Positions 53,726-62,981 of a stretch of 64,000 nucleotides of DNA are shown here, one piece after another. Source of the stretch: Planctomycetia bacterium (lineage in GTDB: Bacteria > Planctomycetota > Planctomycetia > Pirellulales > PNKZ01); assembly GCA_021413845.1 (NCBI GenBank), contig JAIOPP010000069.1, positions 29,358-93,357 of the forward strand, read 5' to 3'. The translations under genes were made by a program, and so were the position numbers. Position 1 is the first letter of the stretch, and every line of letters begins with the position of its first letter. A model generated the notes under the pieces. It saw only the letters and a program-made list of their open reading frames with translations. It was not told the origin of the DNA and searched no databases.

Positions 53726-55435
53726 CTACGCCGTCTCGAACTTCGTCATGTCGACGTGATCGTGATCGAGGAAGCCGAGCAGAATCTTCGAGCGAATCGG
53801 ATGCTGGAGCTTGCGAACCGCTTTCGCTTCGATCTGACGAACTCGTTCCCGCGTGACGCAGAAGATCTTGCCGACTTCTTCGAGCGTGTACGTGTAACCA
53901 TCGGCGAGCCCGTAGCGAAGGCGGATGATTTCACGTTCGCGGTAGTTCAAAGCCTGCAATGCTTCATCGACGCGGACCTTGAGCGACGCTTGCGTGATAT
54001 CGTGAAGCGGATCCGACTCGCGATGATCTTGCACGAACTCGCCGAAGAAACTGTCGTCGTGATCGCCGACCGGTTGGTCGAGCGACAACGGCTGCCGCGT
54101 CATCTTCATCACGATACGAGCCTCTTCGAGCGACAAGCCGGTCGCTTGGGCCGTCTCTTCGACGCTTGGCTCGCGACCCAACTTCTGAATGAAGTCGCGG
54201 CTGATCGCCCGAACTTTTCCCATCGTTTCGATCATGTGTACCGGCAAGCGGATCGTGCGGCTCTGGTCGGCCAAGGCCCGCGTGATCGCTTGGCGAATCC
54301 ACCACGTCGCATACGTGCTGAACTTGTAACCCCGTTGGTGTTCGAACTTATCGACCGCTCGCATCAGACCGGTATTGCCTTCTTGAATCAGATCCAAGAA
54401 GCTCAAGCCGCGGTTGCGGTAACGCTTCGCGATCGAGACGACGAGCCGCAAGTTGCCGGCCGACAGCCGACGTTTCGCGGCATCGTACAAGTCTTGATAG
54501 CGGGCCGTCCGCTTCATCCGCGTCCGCAGGCTGTGATGGCTTTCGTACGTCATCCGCATCAGCTGATGCAGCTCGGCTCGCAGTTCGTTGCTCGTGGCTC
54601 CTTCGATGTTCCCGCCGTCGATGGCGCGGAGCTCTTCGAGAATCACGCTCATCCGCGTATCGATTTCGGCCAACTTATCCAAGAGCGGCTTCAAGCGTGC
54701 CGTCCGCAGGTTCAACTCTTCGACGAGTCGCACGGCCTTCATCCGGCGTACGACGAGCCGTTGCCAAGCGAGCCTTCGTTCGTGCATCGGCCGCTTCTTG
54801 CTCATGGCGACGTAGAAGTCGCGGCGATTTCGTTTCAACAAATGCGACAAGGTTCGCAAGTTCGGCGTGAGCAAGCTCAACACCTTTTTCTTCACGGCGG
54901 CATCGGTGACCGAGACGTCGATCGTGCGGTCGAGCCGGAGCTCGCCGTTCTGTACTTTCTTCAGCAGCAACACGGCCCCTTCGAGGATGAAGTCGTTCGC
55001 CAGCAAACTGCGGCGATATCGCGTTCGGGTCCATTCGATGCGCTTCGCCGAATCGATTTCTTCCGCACGGTTCAACAACGGAATCTCGCCCATCTGCATC
55101 AAGTAGATCCGCACCGGATCGTCGATCCGATCGTCGGACGAGTCGCCGTATTGATCGGCGGCTTCGTGTTCTTCGGCGGCGGCTTCTTCGGCGACGAATT
55201 CGCTATCGTCTTCCGTTTCCAAGGCTACGTCGTCGTCGGAGACGGCGCCGATCAGCGAGACGACATCTTCCGAAAAAAGATCGTCGACCGAACCGACATC
55301 GCTCCCTTTCTTACGACCGGCTGCCGGCTTCTCTGCCCCGTTCTTTGTTTGAGACACTACCCCGGGAACCGAACGAACCGATGCGGTAGCACCTTTTCCT
55401 GCCGCGACACCGTTCTTGTTCAAAGTCTTACGCAA
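53726..55435 (-). CDS. rpoD: RNA polymerase principal sigma factor RpoD/SigA
   Basis: Housekeeping sigma-70, 569 residues. A low-complexity, Asp/Glu-rich N-terminus (about 1-105) precedes region 1.2 ([16 protein letters not shown]), a long non-conserved helical segment, region 2 ([37 protein letters not shown]), region 3 and region 4 ([32 protein letters not shown]). The start is TTG at 55435, supported by AAGGAG seven bases upstream; no ATG lies closer. The long 5' gap has a small hairpin (55489-55510). It is the vegetative factor that the ECF factor at 4753 would compete with. Confidence 0.95.
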   Translation of the reverse strand: MRKTLNKNGVAAGKGATASVRSVPGVVSQTKNGAEKPAAGRKKGSDVGSVDDLFSEDVVSLIGAVSDDDVALETEDDSEFVAEEAAAEEHEAADQYGDSSDDRIDDPVRIYLMQMGEIPLLNRAEEIDSAKRIEWTRTRYRRSLLANDFILEGAVLLLKKVQNGELRLDRTIDVSVTDAAVKKKVLSLLTPNLRTLSHLLKRNRRDFYVAMSKKRPMHERRLAWQRLVVRRMKAVRLVEELNLRTARLKPLLDKLAEIDTRMSVILEELRAIDGGNIEGATSNELRAELHQLMRMTYESHHSLRTRMKRTARYQDLYDAAKRRLSAGNLRLVVSIAKRYRNRGLSFLDLIQEGNTGLMRAVDKFEHQRGYKFSTYATWWIRQAITRALADQSRTIRLPVHMIETMGKVRAISRDFIQKLGREPSVEETAQATGLSLEEARIVMKMTRQPLSLDQPVGDHDDSFFGEFVQDHRESDPLHDITQASLKVRVDEALQALNYREREIIRLRYGLADGYTYTLEEVGKIFCVTRERVRQIEAKAVRKLQHPIRSKILLGFLDHDHVDMTKFETA

Positions 55436-55815
55436 AGGGCAACTCCTTCAACGACTAGGGGTCTCGACGACCCGGGCTCAGAGGCGAACGTGCTTCCGAG
55501 TAAAAGCACGTCGAGTGCCGAAGTACGACTCATCGGCCGACGAAATCGCTCTATCTCGATGATGTTGAGCGAGTTAGGTTGCCCATCCAACTCGTTTTCA
55601 CCACCGCGGCGGAGTGCGATCGATGTTGCCTTTCGGCGACGTAGCGCACCCTCGGCAACATGCATGATGCCGAACCGCAACACGAAACTAGTTACCGTCG
55701 AACCGGAATGCCGGCCGAGATCGATGCCCTAAAAACGTCCGATGGGAATAATGCCGAGAGACGACTATGATGCTCGTCGCTCGCCCCACGAAGCCACTCC
55801 ACGCTAGAACGACCC
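55436..55815. other. Divergent control region between rpoD and the acyl-CoA carboxyltransferase gene
   Basis: 380 bp without a gene. It must contain the rpoD promoter and leader; a 7-bp hairpin CGTGCTT (55489-55495) / AAGCACG (55504-55510) lies in the likely 5' leader of rpoD. I see no convincing -35/-10 pair or known riboswitch. Confidence 0.4.
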
Positions 55816-57453
55816 ATGCCGGAAGTCATCCCGCGCGACGTGCCGAACCCGTCGCTTGCGCTTTGGAAAGAGTTCGAGGAACAAGCGGCCCGCATTGCGC
55901 TCGGCGGCGGTGCAGAGGCGCTCGCGCGGCAACACAAGAAGGGCCGGCTCGGTGCGCGGGAGCGCGTTGCGAAGCTCATCGATGCCGGCACCGAGTTCTA
56001 TGAGTTCGGCCTCTGGTCGGCGTGGGAAATGTATGCCGACTACGGCGGCGCACCGGCGGCAGGCGTGGTGTGCGGCGTCGGGCTGGTCGCGGGTCGGCGG
56101 CACATGCTGATCGCCAACGACGCCACGGTCAAAGCCGGCGCGTTCTTTCCGGCCACCGTGAAGAAGGTGCTGCGCGCGCAGCGGATCGCGTTTCAAAACC
56201 GACTCCCGCTGATTTACTTGGTCGATTCGGCCGGCGTGTTTCTCCCTTTGCAGGAAGATGTGTTTCCCGACGAAGACGACTTCGGCCGAATCTTCAGGAA
56301 CAACGCCGTTATGTCGGCGGCCGGCCTCGGGCAGACCGCCGCGATCATGGGCAACTGCGTTGCCGGCGGCGGATACTTACCCGTGCTCTGCGATAAGCTG
56401 CTGATGACCGAAGGCTCCGGCCTCTACTTGGCGGGTCCGGCGCTGGTAAAGAGCGCGATCGGCCAGGTCGTGACGAGCGAAGACCTCGGCGGCGCGGCGA
56501 TGCACTCGGCCGTCAGTGGAACGATCGACTATCGCGAGCCGGACGACGACGCTTGCCTCCGTCGCTTGCGGAGCTTGGCGGCCCTCGCACCCGCCGATGC
56601 CGCGCACCCGTCGGCGCCGTTCACGCGCCATGCAGCGCAACCCGCCGCGAAGCCCGGCAGCGAACTGCACACCATCGTCGGGGTCGGGGCGCGGCGCGAA
56701 TATGAGATGCGGCGCGTCTTGGAATGCATCGTCGATCGCGACAGCTTCGATGAATATAAGGCGGAGTACGGCAAGACCCTGATCTGCGGCACGGCCCGCA
56801 TCGGCGGCTTCCCGGTCGGCATCGTCGCCAATCAGCATCATCAAGAGAAACCGGCCGAAGGGCCGCTCCAGTTCGGCGGCGTGCTGTATGTCGACGGCGC
56901 CGAGAAGGCCGCGCGGTTCGTGATGAATTGCAACCAAGATTGGCTGCCGATTATTTTCCTGCAAGACGTCAACGGCTTCATGGTCGGTCGCGACAGCGAA
57001 CGCTCGGGCATCATCAAAGCCGGCGCGAAGCTCGTCGGCGCAGTCAGCAACAGCCGTGTCCCTAAGCTGACGGTTCTGCTCGGCGGCTCGTTCGGCGCGG
57101 GCAACTACGCCCTCTGCGGCAAGGGTTTCGATCCGCGCCTGATCTTCGCCTGGCCGGCCGCGAAATGCGCCGTGATGGGTGCCGATCAAGCGGTCAACAC
57201 GCTGCTCGACATCACGATCTCGGCCTTGGAGCGCAAGGGAGAGAAGGTCGACGCCGACGAACTCGGCAAGCTCCGTGAAACCGTCAAAGCAAACTATCTC
57301 CAAGCGACCGACCCCCGCTATGCCGCGGCACGAGGTTGGGTCGACCGCATCATCGACCCGGCCGCGACGCGCGAAGAACTGATCGCGGCATTGGAGATCG
57401 TGACTCGCCACGCAGACGTAGAAGCGTACCGCCTCGGCGTGTTTCAGGTATAA
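55816..57453 (+). CDS. Acyl-CoA carboxylase carboxyltransferase subunit (methylcrotonyl/geranyl-CoA carboxylase beta-like)
   Basis: Carboxyltransferase half of a biotin-dependent acyl-CoA carboxylase, 545 residues, transferring carboxyl from biotin to an acyl-CoA. Crotonase-like folds show GRLGARERVAKLIDAGTEF, IYLVDSAGVFLPLQEDVFPD, MGNCVAGGGYLPVLCD, FLQDVNGFMVG and LLGGSFGAGNYALCGKGFDP, the pattern of the LiuB/AtuC group rather than propionyl-CoA carboxylase. AtuA-family genes and an enoyl-CoA hydratase follow on the same strand. No biotin carboxylase (LiuD/AtuF-like) gene is in the window, so that partner is elsewhere. Confidence 0.92.
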   Translation: MPEVIPRDVPNPSLALWKEFEEQAARIALGGGAEALARQHKKGRLGARERVAKLIDAGTEFYEFGLWSAWEMYADYGGAPAAGVVCGVGLVAGRRHMLIANDATVKAGAFFPATVKKVLRAQRIAFQNRLPLIYLVDSAGVFLPLQEDVFPDEDDFGRIFRNNAVMSAAGLGQTAAIMGNCVAGGGYLPVLCDKLLMTEGSGLYLAGPALVKSAIGQVVTSEDLGGAAMHSAVSGTIDYREPDDDACLRRLRSLAALAPADAAHPSAPFTRHAAQPAAKPGSELHTIVGVGARREYEMRRVLECIVDRDSFDEYKAEYGKTLICGTARIGGFPVGIVANQHHQEKPAEGPLQFGGVLYVDGAEKAARFVMNCNQDWLPIIFLQDVNGFMVGRDSERSGIIKAGAKLVGAVSNSRVPKLTVLLGGSFGAGNYALCGKGFDPRLIFAWPAAKCAVMGADQAVNTLLDITISALERKGEKVDADELGKLRETVKANYLQATDPRYAAARGWVDRIIDPAATREELIAALEIVTRHADVEAYRLGVFQV

Positions 57454-57456
57454 ATT

Positions 57457-58824
57457 ATGAAACGCATTCGCATCGGCAACGGCGCAGGCTTTTGGGGCGA
57501 CAACCTCGACGCTCCGCGCCGGCTCGTCGAAGGGGCCGAGCTCGATTACCTTACGCTCGAATACTTGGCCGAGCTCACTCTTTCGATCCTCGCTCGGCTC
57601 CGCGAAAAAGATCCGAACGCCGGCTACGCCCACGACTTCCTCCCGGTGCTCAAGAGCTTGGTTCCTGCTCTTCGTGCGCAGCCGAAGTTGAAGATCGTGA
57701 CGAACGCCGGCGGCATGAACCCGACGAGCTGCGCGCGAGCCGCGGCGGCGATCCTGCGCGAAGCCGGCCTCGACGACGTCCGGATCGGCGTCGTCGCCGG
57801 CGACGACTTGCTGCCGCAACTCGCCACGCTGCAACGCGCCGGTTGCCGCTTCGAGAATCTCGATGATCGTCGGCCGTTGTCGGAGTTGAAGCAACCGGTC
57901 GTGAGCGCGAATGCTTATCTCGGCGCTCGTCCGATCGCCGATGCCCTGGCCGACGGCGCGCGGATCGTCATCACGGGCCGGGTTGCCGATGCCTCGCTTA
58001 CGGTCGGGCCCGCGGTGCATGAGTTCGGCTGGCAATGGAACGACTGGAATCGACTCGCCGGCGCCAGCGTCGCCGGGCACCTCATCGAATGCGGCGCGCA
58101 AGCGACGGGCGGCTACTCACACCATTGGCAAGGTGCGAATCTCGCCGAGGTCGGTTACCCGATCGCCGAACTGGCCGAAGATGGTTCGTCGATCATCACG
58201 AAGCCGGCCGGCACGGGAGGCCGGGTCGATCGCGCCACCGTGGCTTCGCAACTCGTGTATGAAATCGGCGACCCACAACACTATCTCACGCCCGACGTCG
58301 ATTGCGATTTCACGACCGTCTCGCTCGCAGATCTGGGCGGCGATCGCGTTGCCGTATCCGGCGCGACGGGGCACGCCGCACCGCCGACCTTAAAGGTCTC
58401 GCTCGCCTACCGCGACGGCTTCATGGCCGACGGTCGACTGCTCGTCTACGGCCGCGATTGCGAGGAGAAGGCCTACGAATGCGCCGTAGAAATCATCATC
58501 AAGCTCGCCCAGGCGGGCTTCGATTATCTCCGTAAGAACGTGGAGTTGCTCGGCGCCGGCGACGGCGTGCCCGGCCTCGGCGAACCGCCGCAAGGTCTGC
58601 GCGAGGTCGTGCTGCGCATGACGGTCCACGATCCGCGGCGCGAAGCGGTCGAGCGGTTCACGCGCGAGTTCGCCCCGCTCGCAACGTCGGGCCCTGCCGG
58701 GCTCGCCGGCTATACGCAAGCCCGCGGCGAGGTGCGGCCGGTGTTCGCGTACTGGCCGACGCTCGTACCGCGCGATCAAGTACAATCGCAAGTCGAAGTT
58801 CGTACGGCAAAGGAGTGGCAATGA
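57457..58824 (+). CDS. Acyclic terpene utilization AtuA family protein (DUF1446), N-terminal domain
   Basis: A 455-residue member of the AtuA/DUF1446 family, required for citronellol and geraniol degradation in Pseudomonas though its reaction is not established. Motifs include RIGNGAGFWGDNLDAPRRL, LDYLTLEYLAELTLSIL, KIVTNAGGMNPTSCA, VITGRVADASLTVGP and ECGAQATGGYSHHW. In Pseudomonas AtuA the C-terminal ferredoxin-like domain is fused; here it is a separate gene overlapping this stop by four bases. The start is three bases after the carboxyltransferase stop, implying one operon. Confidence 0.92.
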   Translation: MKRIRIGNGAGFWGDNLDAPRRLVEGAELDYLTLEYLAELTLSILARLREKDPNAGYAHDFLPVLKSLVPALRAQPKLKIVTNAGGMNPTSCARAAAAILREAGLDDVRIGVVAGDDLLPQLATLQRAGCRFENLDDRRPLSELKQPVVSANAYLGARPIADALADGARIVITGRVADASLTVGPAVHEFGWQWNDWNRLAGASVAGHLIECGAQATGGYSHHWQGANLAEVGYPIAELAEDGSSIITKPAGTGGRVDRATVASQLVYEIGDPQHYLTPDVDCDFTTVSLADLGGDRVAVSGATGHAAPPTLKVSLAYRDGFMADGRLLVYGRDCEEKAYECAVEIIIKLAQAGFDYLRKNVELLGAGDGVPGLGEPPQGLREVVLRMTVHDPRREAVERFTREFAPLATSGPAGLAGYTQARGEVRPVFAYWPTLVPRDQVQSQVEVRTAKEWQ

Positions 58825-59141
58825 ACGTGATCGCGCTTCGTGACGTGGCCGTCGTGCGCAGCGGCGACAAAGGAAACCACGCGAATATCGGCGTCGTCGC
58901 CAACTCGGCGGACGACTTCGAGTTCCTCCGACGCACGCTCACGAAGGAGCGCGTCGCCGAATACTTTCAAGCGCTTCGGCCGGCGCGAGTCGAGCGGTTC
59001 GAGTTGCCGCTGATCTTCGCGTTCAACTTTATGCTCTACGACGTACTCGACGGCGGAGCCAGCCGCTCTTTGCGATTCGACACGCAAGGCAAGCTGCTCG
59101 GCACCGCACTCGGCGATCTGTCGCTCGAGCGCAATTCTTAA
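58821..59141 (+). CDS. AtuA-like C-terminal (ferredoxin-fold) domain protein
   Basis: A 106-residue protein equal to the C-terminal domain of longer AtuA proteins. It begins MNVIALRDVAVVRSGDKGNH, with the SGDKGNHANIGVVA block characteristic of this domain, and ends FNFMLYDVLDGGASRSLRFD. The ATG overlaps the upstream stop (ATGA) and has AGGAG at 58811-58815, so the two AtuA parts should be made in equal amounts and form a complex. Confidence 0.88.
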   Translation: MNVIALRDVAVVRSGDKGNHANIGVVANSADDFEFLRRTLTKERVAEYFQALRPARVERFELPLIFAFNFMLYDVLDGGASRSLRFDTQGKLLGTALGDLSLERNS

Positions 59142-59192
59142 TCTCTTACGGTTCATGAGCCGGTCGATTCAATAAATCGGCCGCCGATCACG

Positions 59193-59972
59193 ATGACGCT
59201 TCTTCGCCTGCACATCCACGAACACGTCGCCACGGTCATCATCAACCGTCCGGAGAAGCGGAACGCGCTGAATCGCGAACTGCTGGCCGAGTTGCAACAG
59301 ATGTTCGAAGATCTGCATCTGGAAAAACGAGTCCGCGCCGTCGTCCTAACCGGAGCGGGAACCGTATTCTGTGCGGGCATGGATCTCGGCGAGATGCTCG
59401 AGACCAGCAAACAACCGAACGCCGCCGAGCTCTGGCACGGCGATGCCTCGGCCTATCGCGACCTCATCGAATACATGCTCCGGTTTCCGAAGCCCATCGT
59501 CGCGGCGATCAACGGCCCTGCGATGGCCGGCGGGGCGGGCTTGCTTTTGGCGAGCGATATCGTCGTCGCGGCCGAAGGGGCGACCTTCGGGCTGCCCGAG
59601 CCGCTCAGAGGAATCGTCGCCGGGCTCGTCGCGCCGCTGTTGGCGTTTCGCATCGGCGGCGGACATGCGGCGCGGTTGCTGCTCACCGCGCAAACGATCG
59701 ACACGGCCGAAGCGTATCGCGTCGGCTTGTTTCACGAAACGACGAAGCCCGACTTGCTCTGGCCGCGCGCCACGGAGCTGGCCGCACTGTGCGCGAAGTG
59801 CGCGCCGCCGGCGCTGTTGATGACGAAGCGCATGCTCAACGAAACGATCGGCGAAGAAATGCTTGTGCAACTCGGCGCCGGAGCGGCCGTGAGTGCGACG
59901 GCCCGCACGACCGAAGAAGCGAAAGAAGGGCTCGAAGCGTTTCTGGAGAAACGCGCGCCGAAGTGGCCGTGA
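59193..59972 (+). CDS. Enoyl-CoA hydratase/isomerase family protein
   Basis: Crotonase-fold enzyme, 259 residues, normally a trimer or hexamer hydrating enoyl-CoA in fatty-acid, leucine or terpene breakdown. Oxyanion-hole motifs are NRPEKRNALNREL and AGTVFCAGMDLGEML (usually AFCAGxDL). The block AAINGPAMAGGAGLLLASD follows, but the first catalytic Glu (NGxxxGGG-E) is not clearly kept (GAGLLL), so hydratase activity is less certain than isomerase or hydrolase activity. Fifty-two bases after the AtuA-like gene, it resembles AtuE/LiuC by position. Confidence 0.9.
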   Translation: MTLLRLHIHEHVATVIINRPEKRNALNRELLAELQQMFEDLHLEKRVRAVVLTGAGTVFCAGMDLGEMLETSKQPNAAELWHGDASAYRDLIEYMLRFPKPIVAAINGPAMAGGAGLLLASDIVVAAEGATFGLPEPLRGIVAGLVAPLLAFRIGGGHAARLLLTAQTIDTAEAYRVGLFHETTKPDLLWPRATELAALCAKCAPPALLMTKRMLNETIGEEMLVQLGAGAAVSATARTTEEAKEGLEAFLEKRAPKWP

Positions 59973-59975
59973 ATC

Positions 59976-60110
59976 CTTCTCCCGTCGGGAGAAGGTGGCC
60001 GACAGGCCGGATGAGGGGCGCTGCTCATAAAGGGCGTGATACCCATGCAGCCGCGATATCGCCCCTCATCTGTCGGCTGCTGCCGACATCTTCTCCCGTG
60101 GGGAGAAGGG
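59976..60110. repeat. Composite long inverted repeat (CTTCTCCC / GATGAGGGGCG type)
   Basis: Two short hairpins, CCTTCTCCC-GTC-GGGAGAAGG (59976-59996) and CTTCTCCC-GTG-GGGAGAAG (60091-60109), flank a larger dyad in which GATGAGGGGCG (60011-60021) pairs perfectly with CGCCCCTCATC (60061-60071) and CCGACAG with CTGTCGG. The whole can fold into one cruciform of about 135 bases. It fills the gap between convergent genes and could terminate both transcripts. Similar phrases are common intergenic repeats in several phyla. Confidence 0.8.
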
Positions 60111-60134
60111 TTGGCCGGCGGCAAGAGCAACGCA

Positions 60135-61103
60135 TTATTTCTTCGGCAAAAACTTCTTCGGCACTTCCGCTCCGGCCACGTAGCTGAGCTTGCCGATCTT
60201 GCACATCTGGTAGACGTTGATGCGGAAGTCGGGGCAGGTGCTGACGAGCACGTAGGCGTCCGTCACGGAGAAGCCGTAATCGGCGACGAGCCAATCGATC
60301 ATCTGAATCGTCGCCGTTTCGACTGCGACCTCAAGCGGACGATTCGCGTGGATCGTGATGATCGCGTCCGGCTTTTCGATTCGCATGCAAGGAATCTTGC
60401 GGTCGGGGATCAAGCTCAGCTTCAGCCGGACGGTCGATTTCGTTTCCGCGGCCGTGCCGGTAAATTCGGTGTCCCCTTGGCTGGCATGCACGTCGCCCAA
60501 GTAAAACAGCGCGCCGGGATGATAAACCGGCAAGTAAATTTTATTGCCGGGCGCGACGTCGCGGATATCGAGGTTGCCGCCCCAATCTCCTTGGCCGTCG
60601 AGGCTCGTCACCACTTCCCGATCGGGCGCGCAGCCGAGCGTGCCGACGAACGGCGTGATCGGCCATTTGATCTGCTCGTTGAAATGCAGCTCGCCGTCGC
60701 GCGTCGTGCCGCTCGGGCCGGGCGTGTGGCGGAAGATGCGCGTCGCGTAGTTCTGCGAGACTTCCGGGTAGCGCGTGAGCTCGCCGAGCGGACCACGCTT
60801 CGGACCGACTGCGCACCAAGAGTAATCGTCGACCGTGATCGACTCGATCTCGACGACGAGCACGTCTCCTTTCTTCGCACCATCGACGAAGACCGGTCCG
60901 CCGATCGGATTCGCCAGCGGCGGCGAACGATCGAAGCCGGGTCGCTTGCCGGGAATCGCAAGGTCTTCCGAAGTCTTGAAGAAGCCGGTGCTCGCGTCGA
61001 ACGTCTCGATCTCGAAGGTCTCGCCCGAGGCGACCTTCAAGAGAGGTTCGTCGCGCCAGTCGAAGGCGTATTTACGGGCGTCGTCGCGGGAGATGCGTTT
61101 CAT
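60135..61103 (-). CDS. Acetamidase/formamidase family protein
   Basis: FmdA/AmdA-type amidase, 322 residues, hydrolysing short-chain amides to ammonia and the acid in the cytoplasm. Family blocks are FETFD-like start of the beta core, NPIGGPVFVDGAKKGDVL, NLDIRDVAPGNKIYLPVY, GALFYLGDVHASQGDTEFTG and the metal-type HASQGD. The C-terminal DYGFSVTDAYVLVSTCPDFR is typical. The region just upstream of the ATG is a GTGGTC tandem repeat and contains no Shine-Dalgarno, so translation initiation may be unusual or leaderless. Confidence 0.92.
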   Translation of the reverse strand: MKRISRDDARKYAFDWRDEPLLKVASGETFEIETFDASTGFFKTSEDLAIPGKRPGFDRSPPLANPIGGPVFVDGAKKGDVLVVEIESITVDDYSWCAVGPKRGPLGELTRYPEVSQNYATRIFRHTPGPSGTTRDGELHFNEQIKWPITPFVGTLGCAPDREVVTSLDGQGDWGGNLDIRDVAPGNKIYLPVYHPGALFYLGDVHASQGDTEFTGTAAETKSTVRLKLSLIPDRKIPCMRIEKPDAIITIHANRPLEVAVETATIQMIDWLVADYGFSVTDAYVLVSTCPDFRINVYQMCKIGKLSYVAGAEVPKKFLPKK

Positions 61104-61105
61104 GG

Positions 61106-61144
61106 CAGTGGTCAGTGGTCGGTGGTCAGTGGTCGGTGGTCAGT
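61106..61144. repeat. (GTGGTCA)(GTGGTCG) tandem repeat upstream of the amidase start
   Basis: Alternating heptamers GTGGTCA and GTGGTCG, about five and a half units, starting three bases from the amidase ATG (61101-61103 on the minus strand). A shorter copy lies at 10063-10085 in the opposite orientation. Repeats of this kind are scattered through planctomycete and other genomes. Confidence 0.75.
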
Positions 61145-61211
61145 AAAAGCCGGAGGCGCAATGCGTGCCGTCGTGCCGCTTGCGGTTTCGCGAGTCACGA
61201 AATTCGAAATC

Positions 61212-62336
61212 TCAATCCGCCGAGAAGGCATAGACCGTGGTTTGCAGATACTTTTCGCCCGGCTTGAGGATCACGGTCGGGAAGGTCGGTTGGTTCACCG
61301 AGTCGGGAAAGTGTTGCGTCTCCAAGCAGATCGCACCGCGATAGAGATAGGGCTTGCCGCCCTTGCCCGCTTGGCCGTTGAGGAAGTTGCCGGAGTAGAC
61401 TTGCAGGCCCGGTTGCGTGGTGAAGACGGCGAGCTTGCGGCCGCTTTTCGGATCGCGCAACAGCGCGGCAGCGGCGGGCAGCGACTCGGCCTTACGGACG
61501 ACGAAGTTGTGGTCGTAGCCGATCGCGGGAGTCTTCGTTAGGTCTTCGATCCGCGCACCGATGCGCGCCGGCTTCGTGAAGTCGAGCGGAGTGCCGGCGA
61601 CCGGCGCGAGTTGGCCGAGCGGAATCAACGCTTCGTCGACCGGCGTGTATTGATCGGCATACAACGTCAGCTCGTGGTCGAGGATCGTGCCGCTTCCGGC
61701 ACCCGCGAGATTGAAGTAGCTATGGTTCGTCAAGTTGACGGGCCCGGCCTTATCGGTCGTCGCTTCCCAAGTGATCCAGAGAGCTTGATCGTCCCCCAAG
61801 ACATAGGTGACGGACACTTTGAGGTTGCCGGGATAGCCTTCTTCCATGTCGGGGCTCGCGTACGTGAAGCGCACTCCCGAGCCGCGCGGCGTGACGACCT
61901 TCTCGCCTTGCCATACGACTTTGTCGAAGCTCCGCTTGCCGCCGCCGTGCAAGTGGTTGGGCTCGTTGTTCACGGCGAGTTGATAGGCTTGGCCGTCGAG
62001 CTGAAACTTCCCTTTCGCGATCCGGTTGCAAACGCGTCCGGCCGTGCAACCGAAGTATTGATTCGCTTCGGATTCGTAGCCGGCGATGTCGTCGAAGCCG
62101 AGCACGACGTCGGTCGGGTTGCCGGCCGCGTCGGGCATGATGATCTCGGTGATCGTCGCGCCGCGGTTCATGAGCCGCACGGTCATCTTGCCGCCGGTGA
62201 GCGTGTAGCGTTCGACCGGCGTTCCTTCATAGGTCTTGCCGAAAGGAGTCGGTCCGGAAACTTCGGCGGCCGAGGCTTGCGATTGCATCATCACGAAAAT
62301 TCCGAGCGAAAGGAAAACGGCGGCTGGCTTGAGCAT
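61212..62336 (-). CDS. galM: Aldose 1-epimerase (galactose mutarotase), secreted
   Basis: Interconverts alpha and beta anomers of aldoses, 374 residues. I start at the ATG at 62336, with GGAG about ten bases upstream; a TTG at 62354 is the alternative. The signal peptide (about 3-24, ending SQASAAE) makes it periplasmic, unlike E. coli GalM. Catalytic His residues are in NEPNHLHGG and NLTNHSYFNLAG, and the catalytic Glu in CLETQHFPDS. Export suits a bacterium that breaks down polysaccharides outside the cytoplasm. It lies 108 bp upstream of the amidase on the same strand. Confidence 0.92.
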   Translation of the reverse strand: MLKPAAVFLSLGIFVMMQSQASAAEVSGPTPFGKTYEGTPVERYTLTGGKMTVRLMNRGATITEIIMPDAAGNPTDVVLGFDDIAGYESEANQYFGCTAGRVCNRIAKGKFQLDGQAYQLAVNNEPNHLHGGGKRSFDKVVWQGEKVVTPRGSGVRFTYASPDMEEGYPGNLKVSVTYVLGDDQALWITWEATTDKAGPVNLTNHSYFNLAGAGSGTILDHELTLYADQYTPVDEALIPLGQLAPVAGTPLDFTKPARIGARIEDLTKTPAIGYDHNFVVRKAESLPAAAALLRDPKSGRKLAVFTTQPGLQVYSGNFLNGQAGKGGKPYLYRGAICLETQHFPDSVNQPTFPTVILKPGEKYLQTTVYAFSAD

Positions 62337-62450
62337 CGATGTTGACTCCGACAAATCAGCGAAAATGACTTTCCCAAATTACCATATCGTTACGACCGGA
62401 ACCACCGTGCGGCTTGGCGGAAGTCGACGCCGCCCGTTACGATAGGAGGC

Positions 62451-62924
62451 ATGAATCTCAACGACCTCCCCATAACCGGCCGCGGCGAGGTCTTGCCCGA
62501 CTGGATCGACGAGATGGGACACATGAACGTCATGTGGTATACGCATCTCTTCAGCCGCGCGGTCTTCGGGTTCTTCGATCTTTTCGGATTCACGCCCGAA
62601 TATATGCAAACGCACGCGGCGGGCAGCTTTGCGCTGGAACTGCATGTGCGGTATCTCGCGGAAGTGCGCGTCGGGCAAAAGGTGACGCTCCGCACACGCG
62701 TCCTCGGCCGAACCGCCAAACGGATGCACTACATGCAGTTCCTCATCATCGACGGGAGCGAGAAGCTCAGCGCGACGGGAGAACTCGTGAGCGCGCACGT
62801 CGATATGAAAGTCCGAAGACAATCGCCCCTGCCGGAAGCCCTGACCGCGAAGCTCGACCCACTGATCGCAGCGCACGCGAAGCTCGACTGGGCAGCACCG
62901 GTTTGCGGGACGATGGGGCCGTAG
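62451..62924 (+). CDS. Acyl-CoA thioesterase, hot-dog fold (4HBT-like)
   Basis: A 157-residue single hot-dog-domain protein. The N-terminal WIDEMGHMNVMWYTHLFSRA contains the Asp-x-x-GHMN-x3-Tyr motif of 4-hydroxybenzoyl-CoA thioesterase relatives. HVRYLAEVRVGQKVTLRTRV and HYMQFLIID follow, so catalysis looks possible. It hydrolyses an acyl-CoA of unknown chain. It diverges from the epimerase gene and is monocistronic; the next gene is 57 bp away and quite different in base use. Confidence 0.88.
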   Translation: MNLNDLPITGRGEVLPDWIDEMGHMNVMWYTHLFSRAVFGFFDLFGFTPEYMQTHAAGSFALELHVRYLAEVRVGQKVTLRTRVLGRTAKRMHYMQFLIIDGSEKLSATGELVSAHVDMKVRRQSPLPEALTAKLDPLIAAHAKLDWAAPVCGTMGP

Positions 62925-62981
62925 AAGCCGTGTGTCGAAGTTCGTCACAAGAAATGCAAAAACAGGCAAGCGGCAAACTTC

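Noticed and set aside
53756..55732. 658-codon plus-strand frame opposite rpoD
   Set aside because: rpoD is unmistakable on the minus strand; the opposing translation resembles nothing.
61106..61144. Heptamer array considered as a CRISPR array
   Set aside because: The units are contiguous 7-mers without spacers, and no cas genes are present.
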